Shown: positions 46,314 to 54,586, numbered from the stretch's first letter. The stretch is DNA of 64,000 nt from Bacteroidota bacterium (GCA_016720935.1 JADKJP010000006.1:806001-870000); one strand, 5' to 3'. The notes: generated by a model not told the origin, from the sequence alone. Numbers and translations are program-made.

Positions 46314-47042
46314 ATGCAAGAAAAGCCGTCTGTCAAGAGTCCAAAAATCATTATTGCAATTGACGGATATTCTTCTTGCGGGAAGAGTACTTTGGCTAAA
46401 GCTCTTGCCAGGAAGCTGGCTTATAGTTACATTGATTCAGGAGCGATGTACCGCGCAGTCACTTTATTTGTTCAGCAACATGATATTTCGCTTGAACAAC
46501 TGGCTGAAATGACTCAAAAACAGCTGGAAGGTCTGATGGATAATATCCATATCAGTTTTCATGTAAACCCGGAAACCGGCTTATCTGAAGTCTTTTTGAA
46601 CGGATTAAATGTGGAAAAACGAATCCGTGATTTAAAAGTATCGGATTGGGTGAGTCCCGTGAGTGCTGTGCCTGAAATCCGGCATCGTATGGTTGAGCTC
46701 CAGCAAAGTTATGGAGTACATAAAGGAATTGTGATGGACGGACGGGATATCGGAACCAAAGTATTTCCCCATGCTGAATTGAAAATTTTCATGACAGCAC
46801 GTGATGAAGTCAGGGCAAAACGCCGTTTCGATGAACTGAATAACAAAGGCTTCATGGTCACCTTTGACGAAGTGATGAAAAATATTCGTGACAGGGACTA
46901 CACTGATACCCATCGTTCAGAAAGCCCATTGCGCCAGTCGGAAGATGCCATCATTCTCGACAACTCCGATCTGAACGAACAGGAACAATTTGAATTCGCT
47001 TTAGAACTTGTAAAAAAACTGAATGTTCAGATTCCTGCATAG
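46314..47042 (+). CDS. cmk: Cytidylate kinase
   Basis: A 242-aa enzyme that phosphorylates CMP and dCMP for nucleotide supply. The P-loop GYSSCGKST and SYIDSGAMYRAV lie at the N-terminus, with the CMP-binding region MDGRDIGTKVFP and the lid RDYTDTHRSESPLR. I place the start at 46314 (MQEKPS); 46275 is possible. A longer frame to 46107 runs through the heptamer arrays and is not a real N-terminus. The neighbours porQ, ispH and rpsA form a conserved group (cmk-rpsA is also linked in Escherichia coli). Confidence 0.93.
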   Translation: MQEKPSVKSPKIIIAIDGYSSCGKSTLAKALARKLAYSYIDSGAMYRAVTLFVQQHDISLEQLAEMTQKQLEGLMDNIHISFHVNPETGLSEVFLNGLNVEKRIRDLKVSDWVSPVSAVPEIRHRMVELQQSYGVHKGIVMDGRDIGTKVFPHAELKIFMTARDEVRAKRRFDELNNKGFMVTFDEVMKNIRDRDYTDTHRSESPLRQSEDAIILDNSDLNEQEQFEFALELVKKLNVQIPA

Positions 47043-47111
47043 ACTCTGAATTTTTTCATTCCCTAAAAAAGGGACCCGATTTTCTGAATAAGTTTTCCGG
47101 CTAACTCACAT

Positions 47112-48728
47112 TTACTTCACAAGAAGTTTATTCACAAACCGATCTCCATCAGCTACGACCTGGATAAGATACAAGCCGGAGCTCAGACCTTTTGTCGAAA
47201 GAGTGAACTGTGAAGAAGTGTTGTGATGATAATTTTTACTGAAAATTTCTTGTCCGCTGATGTTGCTGATGCGAATTTCAATTTCTGAATATTGTTTTTT
47301 GCAATTCAAAACGAACTGATCCGAAGCCGGATTCGGATATACGTCGGGTTTTTCTGTTACAATATTTCCAAGATTTGTCAGCGTACCGGATGGTGAAACA
47401 CGTGCGCCATAAATATCTGAATTGTCAGTCCAGAATGCGGCAACCGATCCTGTCGGATCTGAAACAAGAACATATTCTGCATAAAAAGGTGCTGTGTTTG
47501 TGGCCACAACTATGCCGTCGGTCTGCCATAAAGTGATACTATCACTAGTCAGACATTGCGCACGAAATGCCCCACCCGTGAGATAAGTATTCACAACATT
47601 CCCGTTTGCACCCATGGTGATTTTAGGGTAGGGGATATAGCTGTTCAGGCTGCTCACGAGTACACCATCCGTTGTCCATTGCGCGGTGCCCGAAGTGTCT
47701 AACTTTTGAGTGTATATAAATGCATTTGCTGCCGGCGCACGGCCATCACACCAGGTGATATAAATATCATTGCCGTTTATAATGTAATCTGTTCTTGATT
47801 GATCACCTGAATAACCACAAACAGTTTTATAATTTGTAGGCCACATCAAATTTCCCCGGAGATCTGTTTTCGAGATCTGAATATCCCCAAGATTATCATC
47901 CCAAAGCAGGTATGCATTTGTATCCGCATCACAAATTACATTCCATCCGGAACTTCTGCCTCCTGCTCCTTGAGTCATATCAATGAGCGTAGGAAAAGTT
48001 GCCAAACCATCAAGCCCGTAATGCTGCATTTTAATTGGTGAACCAATACCACCACCGCAAGAGGCAACATAAAATCCATTGTGATTGTCGTATTGGGGAA
48101 CTGCAATGTATCCGCTTAAAGTGATGGAAAAGTTATTTATAGGCCAATGAAGATTCCCGGCAAAATCAATTCTGTTAAAACTGAAAACATCAGCACCGCC
48201 ACCGTAAGTCAGACTATATGTTATGAATGCTCCTGAATCATTCGGCATCACTTTTAAACCGGATTCTGAAACATAAATGACACTGGCGGTTTTATTTGAA
48301 ACGTTCACCGGTTGATTCCACAAATGATTCCCGGATGCATCGATGTAATCGCAAAATAAACTATCACCACCTAAACCAAATCCTCCTTCCAGCCAGGCGA
48401 TAAGAAATCCATTCTGCCATGGCGCGATGTCGTATGCCCATATTTCTTTTCCAACAGTTGTATAAATGGCCTGACCATTGGCGGAAAGTAATGGTACTCC
48501 CGATGAGTCCAAATGTTGAATATACAAAGCACTTCCTGCGCTCCCGTTTCTTTTATCAATCCAGGTTGTCAGATAGTCTGACCCATTCACAGAGAATGCA
48601 TGTACTTTATTTTGTACATCACTCGCATTGCAAATAGCAAAAGGATGTGCAGGATCAACAGAAAATTGAGCCTTGCTTGCAAGGTTGAAGAAAAATAGCA
48701 GTGAAAGGAGGCTGTAGATTTGTTTCAT
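47112..48728 (-). CDS. Secreted protein with T9SS type A sorting domain
   Basis: A 538-aa protein. The start is the ATG at 48728; a TTG six bases upstream is also in frame. The signal peptide ends near ASKAQFS. The body (about 25-455) has repeated short strands with aromatic tips (WIDKRNGSAG, FLIAWLEGGFG, DIYITWCDGRA), compatible with a beta-propeller. The C-terminal T9SS type A domain (about 460-538) contains VYPNPASDQFVLN, GLSSGLYLIQV and VNKLLVK. Cargo is transferred to the surface and the domain is cut off. It is inserted on the opposite strand between cmk and ispH. Function unknown. Confidence 0.8.
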   Translation of the reverse strand: MKQIYSLLSLLFFFNLASKAQFSVDPAHPFAICNASDVQNKVHAFSVNGSDYLTTWIDKRNGSAGSALYIQHLDSSGVPLLSANGQAIYTTVGKEIWAYDIAPWQNGFLIAWLEGGFGLGGDSLFCDYIDASGNHLWNQPVNVSNKTASVIYVSESGLKVMPNDSGAFITYSLTYGGGADVFSFNRIDFAGNLHWPINNFSITLSGYIAVPQYDNHNGFYVASCGGGIGSPIKMQHYGLDGLATFPTLIDMTQGAGGRSSGWNVICDADTNAYLLWDDNLGDIQISKTDLRGNLMWPTNYKTVCGYSGDQSRTDYIINGNDIYITWCDGRAPAANAFIYTQKLDTSGTAQWTTDGVLVSSLNSYIPYPKITMGANGNVVNTYLTGGAFRAQCLTSDSITLWQTDGIVVATNTAPFYAEYVLVSDPTGSVAAFWTDNSDIYGARVSPSGTLTNLGNIVTEKPDVYPNPASDQFVLNCKKQYSEIEIRISNISGQEIFSKNYHHNTSSQFTLSTKGLSSGLYLIQVVADGDRFVNKLLVK

Positions 48729-48879
48729 GAGCAATATTTAAATAATAAATGCGTTTGGAATGATGAATGTTGAAATATTTGTCAAGCTCTAAATGTACAG
48801 GAAATATTTAAAATGAATGTTTAACACACAGTCCATAAAATTTTTAAATGATAGTATTCCAACATTAAAAATTTAACCT

Positions 48880-48967
48880 AATAACCTAATAACCTAATAA
48901 CCTAATAACCTAATAACCCAATAACCTAATAACCCAATAACCTAATAACCCAATAACCTAATAACCC
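48880..48967. repeat. Octamer array AATAACCT/AATAACCC, locus 7
   Basis: Eleven 8-bp units. The first four are AATAACCT, then AATAACCC and AATAACCT alternate to the end, which suggests expansion of a 16-bp dimer. The unit is the same as in the right arrays of loci 1 and 2, about 30-40 kb away. No clear left array is seen. It lies 49 bp upstream of ispH. Confidence 0.95.
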
Positions 48968-49003
48968 AATACCTCGAACATGCAACCTCCCAATTCTTTT
49001 CCC

Positions 49004-49011
49004 TATCTTTG
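49004..49011 (+). promoter_or_regulatory. -7 promoter element of ispH
   Basis: TATCTTTG is a perfect match to TAnnTTTG only five bases before the ispH start codon, so the transcript would begin at or next to the ATG (leaderless). No clear -33 TTTG is seen. Confidence 0.42.
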
Positions 49012-49016
49012 CAAAC

Positions 49017-49904
49017 ATGAAAGTTACCATTGATCCGCACTCAGGATTTTGTTTTGGAGTGGTTTACGCCATTCAAAAAGCGGAAGAAGAATTGCAACTT
49101 TCCGGCAAATTGTATTGCCTTGGTGATATCGTTCACAACAATAAGGAAGTAGAAAGATTAACCGCCAAAGGTCTTGAAATCATTGATCACGACCGTTTAA
49201 GAACCCTGCACGATTGTAAGGTGCTGATTCGTGCCCATGGCGAACCTCCTGAGACATATGAAATTGCATTGAAGAATAATATTGAGCTTATCGATGCTTC
49301 CTGTCCTGTTGTATTGAAATTGCAAAACAGGGTAAGGACCAGCTTTGATGAAGTGCTTGAAACAGGCGGACAAATTGTAATTTACGGTGAAACAGGACAT
49401 GCTGAAGTGAATGGACTTGTTGGTCAAACAGCCGGAACAGCTCTCATCGTTCGTAATGAAGAGGATCTGGATAAAGTAGACTATTCTCGTCCTGTCTATT
49501 TTTTCTCTCAAACTACCAAGAGTTCAAAAGGATTTGAGAAAATGAGAAGTCTACTTGAACAACGTTCAGCTGCTGCTCAGGAAAAAGAAATCCGGGAAGA
49601 ATTATTGAGTTCCAATGATACCATCTGCCGACAGGTGAGTAACCGTGAGCCACAATTGAAAAAATTTGCAGCCATGCACGATGTCATTATTTTCGTTAGT
49701 GGTAAAAAAAGCTCGAACGGTAAGGCCTTGTTTGAAGTCTGCAATGCTGTTAACCCAAGAAGTTACTTTGTTTCCGATGTGGAAGAATTGGATCCGCACT
49801 GGTTCGAAAATGCTGAATCCGTCGGAATTTGTGGCGCTACTTCTACGCCAATGTGGCTGATGGAAAAGGTGAGCAATCACATCTCCGAAACCCAAATCGC
49901 CTGA
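49017..49904 (+). CDS. ispH: 4-hydroxy-3-methylbut-2-enyl diphosphate reductase
   Basis: A 295-aa 4Fe-4S enzyme catalysing the last step of the MEP isoprenoid pathway. The three cluster cysteines are Cys12 (GFCFGV), Cys96 (DASCPVV) and Cys204 (DTICRQVSNRE). Substrate residues are His40, His74 (RAHGEPP), His128 in GETGHAEVNG and the SQTT motif near 164. Length is typical. The sequence VGICGATSTPMW near the C-terminus is family-specific. Downstream of the octamer array and upstream of rpsA, within the conserved porQ-cmk-ispH-rpsA group. Confidence 0.96.
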   Translation: MKVTIDPHSGFCFGVVYAIQKAEEELQLSGKLYCLGDIVHNNKEVERLTAKGLEIIDHDRLRTLHDCKVLIRAHGEPPETYEIALKNNIELIDASCPVVLKLQNRVRTSFDEVLETGGQIVIYGETGHAEVNGLVGQTAGTALIVRNEEDLDKVDYSRPVYFFSQTTKSSKGFEKMRSLLEQRSAAAQEKEIREELLSSNDTICRQVSNREPQLKKFAAMHDVIIFVSGKKSSNGKALFEVCNAVNPRSYFVSDVEELDPHWFENAESVGICGATSTPMWLMEKVSNHISETQIA

Positions 49905-50110
49905 GTCTGGCTTTTTTCTTAAAAGCTGACAGAATTATTGAGTCGAATTCAGAATTTTTAACATCCGTATTTTATTGATATTCAATAGCTTGTACTTCTT
50001 GTTTTTATTTCGTTGAATTTCTCTCTTCCTTTTTTCTCTTTTTCCTCATTTTGACCACAATACGTTAAAAAATCTCTGGCTTACCCCTTTTTTCATAAGA
50101 TTTAATTCGA

Positions 50111-50118
50111 TACATTTG
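50111..50118 (+). promoter_or_regulatory. -7 promoter element of rpsA
   Basis: TACATTTG matches TAnnTTTG and would give a leader of about 45 nt for ribosomal protein S1. A TTTG is not present at the -33 position. Confidence 0.4.
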
Positions 50119-50169
50119 CGTCCCTTTTAAGCGAAAAACCGAAACTTTCATAATAATTCTAAAAACTAA

Positions 50170-52029
50170 ATGATTACCGAAGAAATCACGAACCAAACAT
50201 CGGAGTACAAACCAGAAGTCTTTAACTGGGATTCCACAGGAAAAGGCGGATCCGACTATTCTGCTGAAGAGCGCACACAAATGGAACAGATGTACGACAA
50301 AACCCTGAATTCAGTGGTTGAGCACGACATCGTAGACGGACTGGTAGTTTCCATTACTTCGAAGGATGTGCTGATCAATATCGGCTACAAATCCGACGGT
50401 TTGGTACCACTGGCTGAGTTCCGCCACATGCCTGACCTTAAAGTCGGCGACCGGGTGGAAGTCTATGTGGAAACACAGGAAGACAAAAACGGCCAGCTGA
50501 TTCTTTCTCACAAAAAAGCTCGTGCCCTCAAATCATGGGATCGCGTTAACGCGGCTCTTGAAGGAGATGAAATTATTACCGGCTATGTAAAATGCCGTAC
50601 AAAAGGTGGTTTGATTGTCGATGTATTCGGAATCGAAGCCTTCCTTCCGGGTTCACAAATTGATGTGAAACCAATTCGTGACTACGATCAGTTCGTAGGC
50701 AAAACGATGGAATTTAAAGTCGTTAAAATTAACAACGAATTCAAAAACGTAGTTGTTTCTCATAAAGTCCTCATCGAAGAAGAACTCGAAGCTCAAAAAG
50801 CAGAGATCATGAAGAAACTCGAGAAAGGACAAGTTCTCGAGGGTACTGTGAAGAACATCACTTCTTATGGTGTGTTCATGGATCTTGGTGGTGTTGACGG
50901 TTTGTTGCACATCACTGACATTTCATGGGGACGTATCTCCCATCCTGAAGAAGTACTTAAACTGGATCAGAAGATCAATGTTGTTATCCTTGATTTCGAT
51001 GACGAGAAAAAACGTATCGCTCTTGGTTTGAAACAACTTACTCCACATCCTTGGACGCAGCTTGATGCTAACCTGAATGTAGGTGATAAAGTAAAAGGTA
51101 AAGTTGTCGTGATCGCTGATTACGGTGCTTTCGTTGAAATCGCTGCCGGTGTTGAAGGACTCGTGCACGTTTCTGAAATGTCTTGGTCACAGCACTTACG
51201 CAGCCCGCATGAGTTCCTGAAAGTGGGTGATGAAATCGAAGCGGTTATCCTCACCCTCGATCGTGAAGAACGCAAAATGTCTCTCGGTTTAAAACAACTG
51301 AAAGCTGATCCTTGGGTGACTGTTGCTACTAAATACCCTGTTGGTTCCAAACATACAGCTACCGTTAAAAACTTCCAGAACTTCGGCGTATTCGTTGAAC
51401 TCGAAGAAGGTATCGACGGACTGGTTCACATCTCTGACCTGAGCTGGAGCAAAAAGGTGAAACATCCTTCTGAGTTCTGTAAAGTAGGTGATAAGATGAA
51501 TGTAGTTGTTCTGGAAGTTGATCCGGAAAACCGTCGTCTCAGTCTTGGACACAAACAACTCGAAGAAAATCCTTGGGATGTGTTCGAAACTATCTTCACA
51601 ATGGATTCTGTTCACGAAGGAACTGTTCTCAAAATCGGTGAAAAAGGAGCGACTATCGCTTTGTCATACGGTGTTGAAGCTTTCTGCCCGAACAAACACA
51701 TGGTGAAAGAAGATGGTAAGACTCTGAAAGCTGAAGAAAAAGCTGATTTCAAAGTCATCGAATTCAGCAAAGATCAACGCAAGATCGTTGTTTCTCACAG
51801 CCGTATTCACGAAGAAAAAACAGCTACAAACCGTGCCGCTGAAAGTGCTCAAAAAGGCGCTGAACGCGAAGAAGGTGCTAAAGCTGTGAAGAAAGTGAAA
51901 GAAAGTGTTGAGAAAACCACTCTTGGCGATCTTACAGCTCTTAGCAATCTGAAGAATGAAATGGAAGCTGCTGAGAAGAAAAAGACCGACAGCGAAACTG
52001 TAAAATCAGAAGATAAGAAAGAGGATTAA
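50170..52029 (+). CDS. rpsA: 30S ribosomal protein S1
   Basis: A 619-aa ribosomal protein needed to bring mRNA to the ribosome, probably all the more relevant in a group with few Shine-Dalgarno sites. Six S1 RNA-binding domains begin at about residues 52, 140, 220, 305, 393 and 478; typical motifs are VKNITSYGVFMDLGG, VVVIADYGAFVEI and VKNFQNFGVFVEL. A charged Lys/Glu-rich tail follows (about 555-619). An intrinsic terminator follows the stop codon. Confidence 0.97.
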   Translation: MITEEITNQTSEYKPEVFNWDSTGKGGSDYSAEERTQMEQMYDKTLNSVVEHDIVDGLVVSITSKDVLINIGYKSDGLVPLAEFRHMPDLKVGDRVEVYVETQEDKNGQLILSHKKARALKSWDRVNAALEGDEIITGYVKCRTKGGLIVDVFGIEAFLPGSQIDVKPIRDYDQFVGKTMEFKVVKINNEFKNVVVSHKVLIEEELEAQKAEIMKKLEKGQVLEGTVKNITSYGVFMDLGGVDGLLHITDISWGRISHPEEVLKLDQKINVVILDFDDEKKRIALGLKQLTPHPWTQLDANLNVGDKVKGKVVVIADYGAFVEIAAGVEGLVHVSEMSWSQHLRSPHEFLKVGDEIEAVILTLDREERKMSLGLKQLKADPWVTVATKYPVGSKHTATVKNFQNFGVFVELEEGIDGLVHISDLSWSKKVKHPSEFCKVGDKMNVVVLEVDPENRRLSLGHKQLEENPWDVFETIFTMDSVHEGTVLKIGEKGATIALSYGVEAFCPNKHMVKEDGKTLKAEEKADFKVIEFSKDQRKIVVSHSRIHEEKTATNRAAESAQKGAEREEGAKAVKKVKESVEKTTLGDLTALSNLKNEMEAAEKKKTDSETVKSEDKKED

Positions 52030-52050
52030 TCCGATTTCTTAAGAGTATAC

Positions 52051-52090
52051 AACCGCCCATTCTTTTACAAAGGATGGGCGGTTTCTTTTT
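52051..52090 (+). terminator. Intrinsic terminator of rpsA
   Basis: A perfect 10-bp stem (AACCGCCCAT / ATGGGCGGTT) with a 13-nt loop, followed by TCTTTTTG, 21 bp after the rpsA stop. Confidence 0.9.
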
Positions 52091-52143
52091 GTGCTTTTTT
52101 GATTAAAGGGAAATTGTAATTTTACATATCAAAAAATTTAAAG

Positions 52144-52605
52144 ATGGATTCAAAACTCTATTTCCTGCAGCGTAAATTCATTGATAAGCTGACAGAACTC
52201 GATCCGGATACAAAGCCACTATGGGGTAATATGAATGTTCAGCAAATGATTGAACACATGAGCGAATCATTGCGTATCGCAAATGGCAAGAATCCACATC
52301 CATTAATCACTCCGGCTGAAAAGGTACAGGCGATGAAAGATTTCCTGGCCAGTGACAAGGAGTTTCGTCCAAACACGAAAAATATTTTAATGGAAGAAAC
52401 GCCTCCTGAGCTTCGTCTGAAAGATAAAACCAAAGCAATTCAGGAACTCGAAAATGAAATCAAGTATTTCGTGGCACATTTCGAAGAACATCCCGGAACA
52501 ACTGTGACCAATCCTTTCTTTGGACATCTGACTTTCCAGGAATGGATCCAGCTCTTGCACAAACACGCGAAACACCATTTGAAACAATTTGGGGTAGAAG
52601 TGTAG
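52144..52605 (+). CDS. DinB/DUF1569-like protein
   Basis: A 153-aa four-helix protein. Conserved His residues in NVQQMIEHMSES (about 37) and LLHKHAKHHLKQFG (about 137-148) are arranged as in the metal-binding DinB/DUF1569 superfamily (HxxxH at the C-terminus). Members can be thiol-dependent enzymes, but many have no known role. It is monocistronic between the rpsA terminator and the pyrR promoter. Confidence 0.78.
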   Translation: MDSKLYFLQRKFIDKLTELDPDTKPLWGNMNVQQMIEHMSESLRIANGKNPHPLITPAEKVQAMKDFLASDKEFRPNTKNILMEETPPELRLKDKTKAIQELENEIKYFVAHFEEHPGTTVTNPFFGHLTFQEWIQLLHKHAKHHLKQFGVEV

Positions 52606-52693
52606 ATTGATTAGAACAGTTTTCAGAATCAGTACTTACCCGGGTTCTCTGCAATTCTATCTAAACACCTGGAATCGATGAATTTTCACTCTA

Positions 52694-52724
52694 TTTGAAA
52701 ATTGCACGATTAAGCGTACATTTG
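52694..52724 (+). promoter_or_regulatory. Promoter of pyrR
   Basis: TTTG (52694-52697), 19-bp spacer, TACATTTG (52717-52724): both elements and the spacing fit the Bacteroidota consensus. The start codon begins eight bases after the -7 box, so the leader would be only a few nucleotides. Confidence 0.6.
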
Positions 52725-52732
52725 AAAACGGA

Positions 52733-53263
52733 ATGCAAAAGCGACTGCTGCTCAACAGTACACACTTCGATATCACGATCAAACGGCTCTGTTACCAATT
52801 GATCGAAAATCACGATAATTTTTCTAATTCCGCATTGATCGGACTTCAACCCCGCGGAATTTATGTCGCCCGTCGAATTGAACATTCTCTCAAACAAATT
52901 CTGAATTTACCTTCCATCGCGATCGGCGATCTGGATGTTACTTTCTATCGGGATGATTTCCGTAGAAGGGAAATTATTGCCCCTAACCAGACCCGGCTCG
53001 ATTTTATTATTGAAGATAAAAATGTAATCCTTGTGGACGACGTCTTGTTCACAGGAAGAACCATACGTGCAGGAATGGATGCCTTGCTCGATTTCGGCCG
53101 TCCGCGTAAAGTTGAATTGCTCACCCTCGTCGATCGTCGTTACAGTCGTCATTTACCCATAGAACCTGATTATATCGGGATCTCTGTTGATACCATCACC
53201 TCAGAAAAAGTAACTGTAAAGTGGAAAGAAATCGATGGCGAAGACGGAGTCTGGTTGCAGTAA
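52733..53263 (+). CDS. pyrR: Bifunctional PyrR-type regulator / uracil phosphoribosyltransferase
   Basis: A 176-aa type I phosphoribosyltransferase. The PRPP loop is VILVDDVLFTGRT (98-110), with family residues LQPRGIYVARR (about 38-48) and RLDFIIEDKN. PyrR proteins salvage uracil and, in Gram-positive bacteria, bind pyr mRNA to control attenuation. Whether it binds RNA here is unknown. With a nearly leaderless mRNA it cannot act on its own leader; the gap to pyrB is the only nearby site. The gene is followed by pyrB after 166 bp of arrays. Confidence 0.92.
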   Translation: MQKRLLLNSTHFDITIKRLCYQLIENHDNFSNSALIGLQPRGIYVARRIEHSLKQILNLPSIAIGDLDVTFYRDDFRRREIIAPNQTRLDFIIEDKNVILVDDVLFTGRTIRAGMDALLDFGRPRKVELLTLVDRRYSRHLPIEPDYIGISVDTITSEKVTVKWKEIDGEDGVWLQ

Positions 53264-53304
53264 AAGAGTTCAGAATTTTAATTTAAAATGAATGAATGGA
53301 TAAG

Positions 53305-53430
53305 GGGACGAGAGACGTGGGACGTGGGACGAAAGACGGAAAACAATTACAAATCTAATCAACCACCACCAACCACTAAGCACCAACCACCAACCACTAA
53401 GCACTAAGCACTAACAACCAACAACCAAAA
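53305..53430. repeat. Paired heptamer arrays, locus 8
   Basis: The left array (53305-53339) has five units: GGGACGA, GAGACGT, GGGACGT, GGGACGA, AAGACGG. The right array (53361-53430) has ten: AACCACC, ACCAACC, ACTAAGC, ACCAACC, ACCAACC, ACTAAGC, ACTAAGC, ACTAACA, ACCAACA, ACCAAAA. It runs into the pyrB ATG. The units recall loci 6 (GGGACGA) and 5 (CTAAGCA, a permutation of ACTAAGC). Confidence 0.95.
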
Positions 53431-54359
53431 TGGGAGCCCTCTCCGTAAAACATCTGTTAGGAATCAAAGATCTCAAAGTCGATGACATTGAGCGTATTTT
53501 TTCTACTGCGGATAATTTTAAGGAGGTTCTCAACAGACCCATCAAGAAAGTTCCATCCTTACGGGATGTGACCATCGCGAATCTCTTTTTTGAAAATTCC
53601 ACACGCACACGACTTTCATTCGAACTCGCGGAGCGGAGGCTTTCGGCCGACGTGGTAAATTTTGCAGCATCTTCTTCTTCTGTCAGTAAAGGCGAAACAC
53701 TGATTGATACAGTCAATAATATTCTGGCGATGAAGGTGGACATCGTCGTGATGCGACATCCTCATGCGGGCGCCGCGCAATTTCTTTCAAAGCATATAAA
53801 CGCAAGCATTGTAAATGCGGGAGACGGAGCACACGAACATCCAACCCAGGCATTGCTCGACGCGTTTTCCATCCGCGAAAAACTGGGTGAAGTAAAAGGG
53901 AAAAAAGTAGCCATCATCGGTGATATCCTTCATTCACGAGTCGCTTTGTCGAATATTTTCTGTTTGAAAAAATTGGGTGCGGAGGTAATGGTTTGCGGTC
54001 CGACGACATTAATGCCAAAGTATGTTTCTTCCCTGGGTGTGAAAGTCGAATTCAACCTTAGAAAAGCACTTGAATGGTGTGATGTCGCCAATATGTTACG
54101 CATCCAACTCGAACGTCAGGATATTCGTTATTTTCCTTCACTGCGTGAGTATGTTCAGCTTTTTGGTCTCAATAAGGAAATTCTGGATTCACTTTCAAAA
54201 CGCATCACCATCATGCACCCCGGTCCGATCAACAGGGGAGTGGAAATCACCAGCGATGTAGCCGATTCTTCCCAATCGATCATTCTCAACCAGGTCGAAA
54301 ACGGCGTAGCCATCCGCATGGCCGTCCTTTATCTCCTCGCCGGGCAGGTGAACCAGTAA
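53430..54359 (+). CDS. pyrB: Aspartate carbamoyltransferase catalytic subunit
   Basis: A 309-aa enzyme for the first committed step of pyrimidine synthesis, joining carbamoyl phosphate and aspartate. The carbamoyl-phosphate motif STRTR is at 57-61 in FFENSTRTRLSFE, HPTQALLDAF near 136, the aspartate-loop motif in the 220-260 region, and HPGPINRGVEI near 271. Length is typical of the class that does not need PyrI. The start codon follows an A/C-rich, array-derived leader with no Shine-Dalgarno. pyrR is upstream. Confidence 0.96.
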   Translation: MGALSVKHLLGIKDLKVDDIERIFSTADNFKEVLNRPIKKVPSLRDVTIANLFFENSTRTRLSFELAERRLSADVVNFAASSSSVSKGETLIDTVNNILAMKVDIVVMRHPHAGAAQFLSKHINASIVNAGDGAHEHPTQALLDAFSIREKLGEVKGKKVAIIGDILHSRVALSNIFCLKKLGAEVMVCGPTTLMPKYVSSLGVKVEFNLRKALEWCDVANMLRIQLERQDIRYFPSLREYVQLFGLNKEILDSLSKRITIMHPGPINRGVEITSDVADSSQSIILNQVENGVAIRMAVLYLLAGQVNQ

Positions 54360-54362
54360 TTG

Positions 54363-54586
54363 GTTTTAGGTTCCGTGTTTAGGGTTCCGTGTTCCATGTT
54401 GATTTTCATTTTAAGGTATTCAATTTTTACCCTTGCATCCATCATAAATTTCTTAGCTATATTCTCAACACATTTTTCCTCAATCCTCAATCCTCAATCC
54501 TCAATCCTCAATCCACAATCCTCAATCCACAATCCACAATCTACAATCCACAATCCTCAATCCTCAATCATCAATCATCAATCATC
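54363..54586. repeat. Paired heptamer arrays, locus 9
   Basis: The left array (54363-54404) starts four bases after the pyrB stop with six GTTNNNN units: GTTTTAG, GTTCCGT, GTTTAGG, GTTCCGT, GTTCCAT, GTTGATT. After 77 bp the right array (54482-54586) has fifteen AATCNNN units: AATCCTC (seven), AATCCAC (four), AATCTAC (one), AATCATC (three). In the right array the first four positions are constant and the last three vary. Confidence 0.95.

Noticed and set aside
47055..47080. Terminator between cmk and the T9SS cargo gene
   Set aside because: Only a 5-bp stem (TCCCT/AGGGA) with a weak T run; too poor to call.
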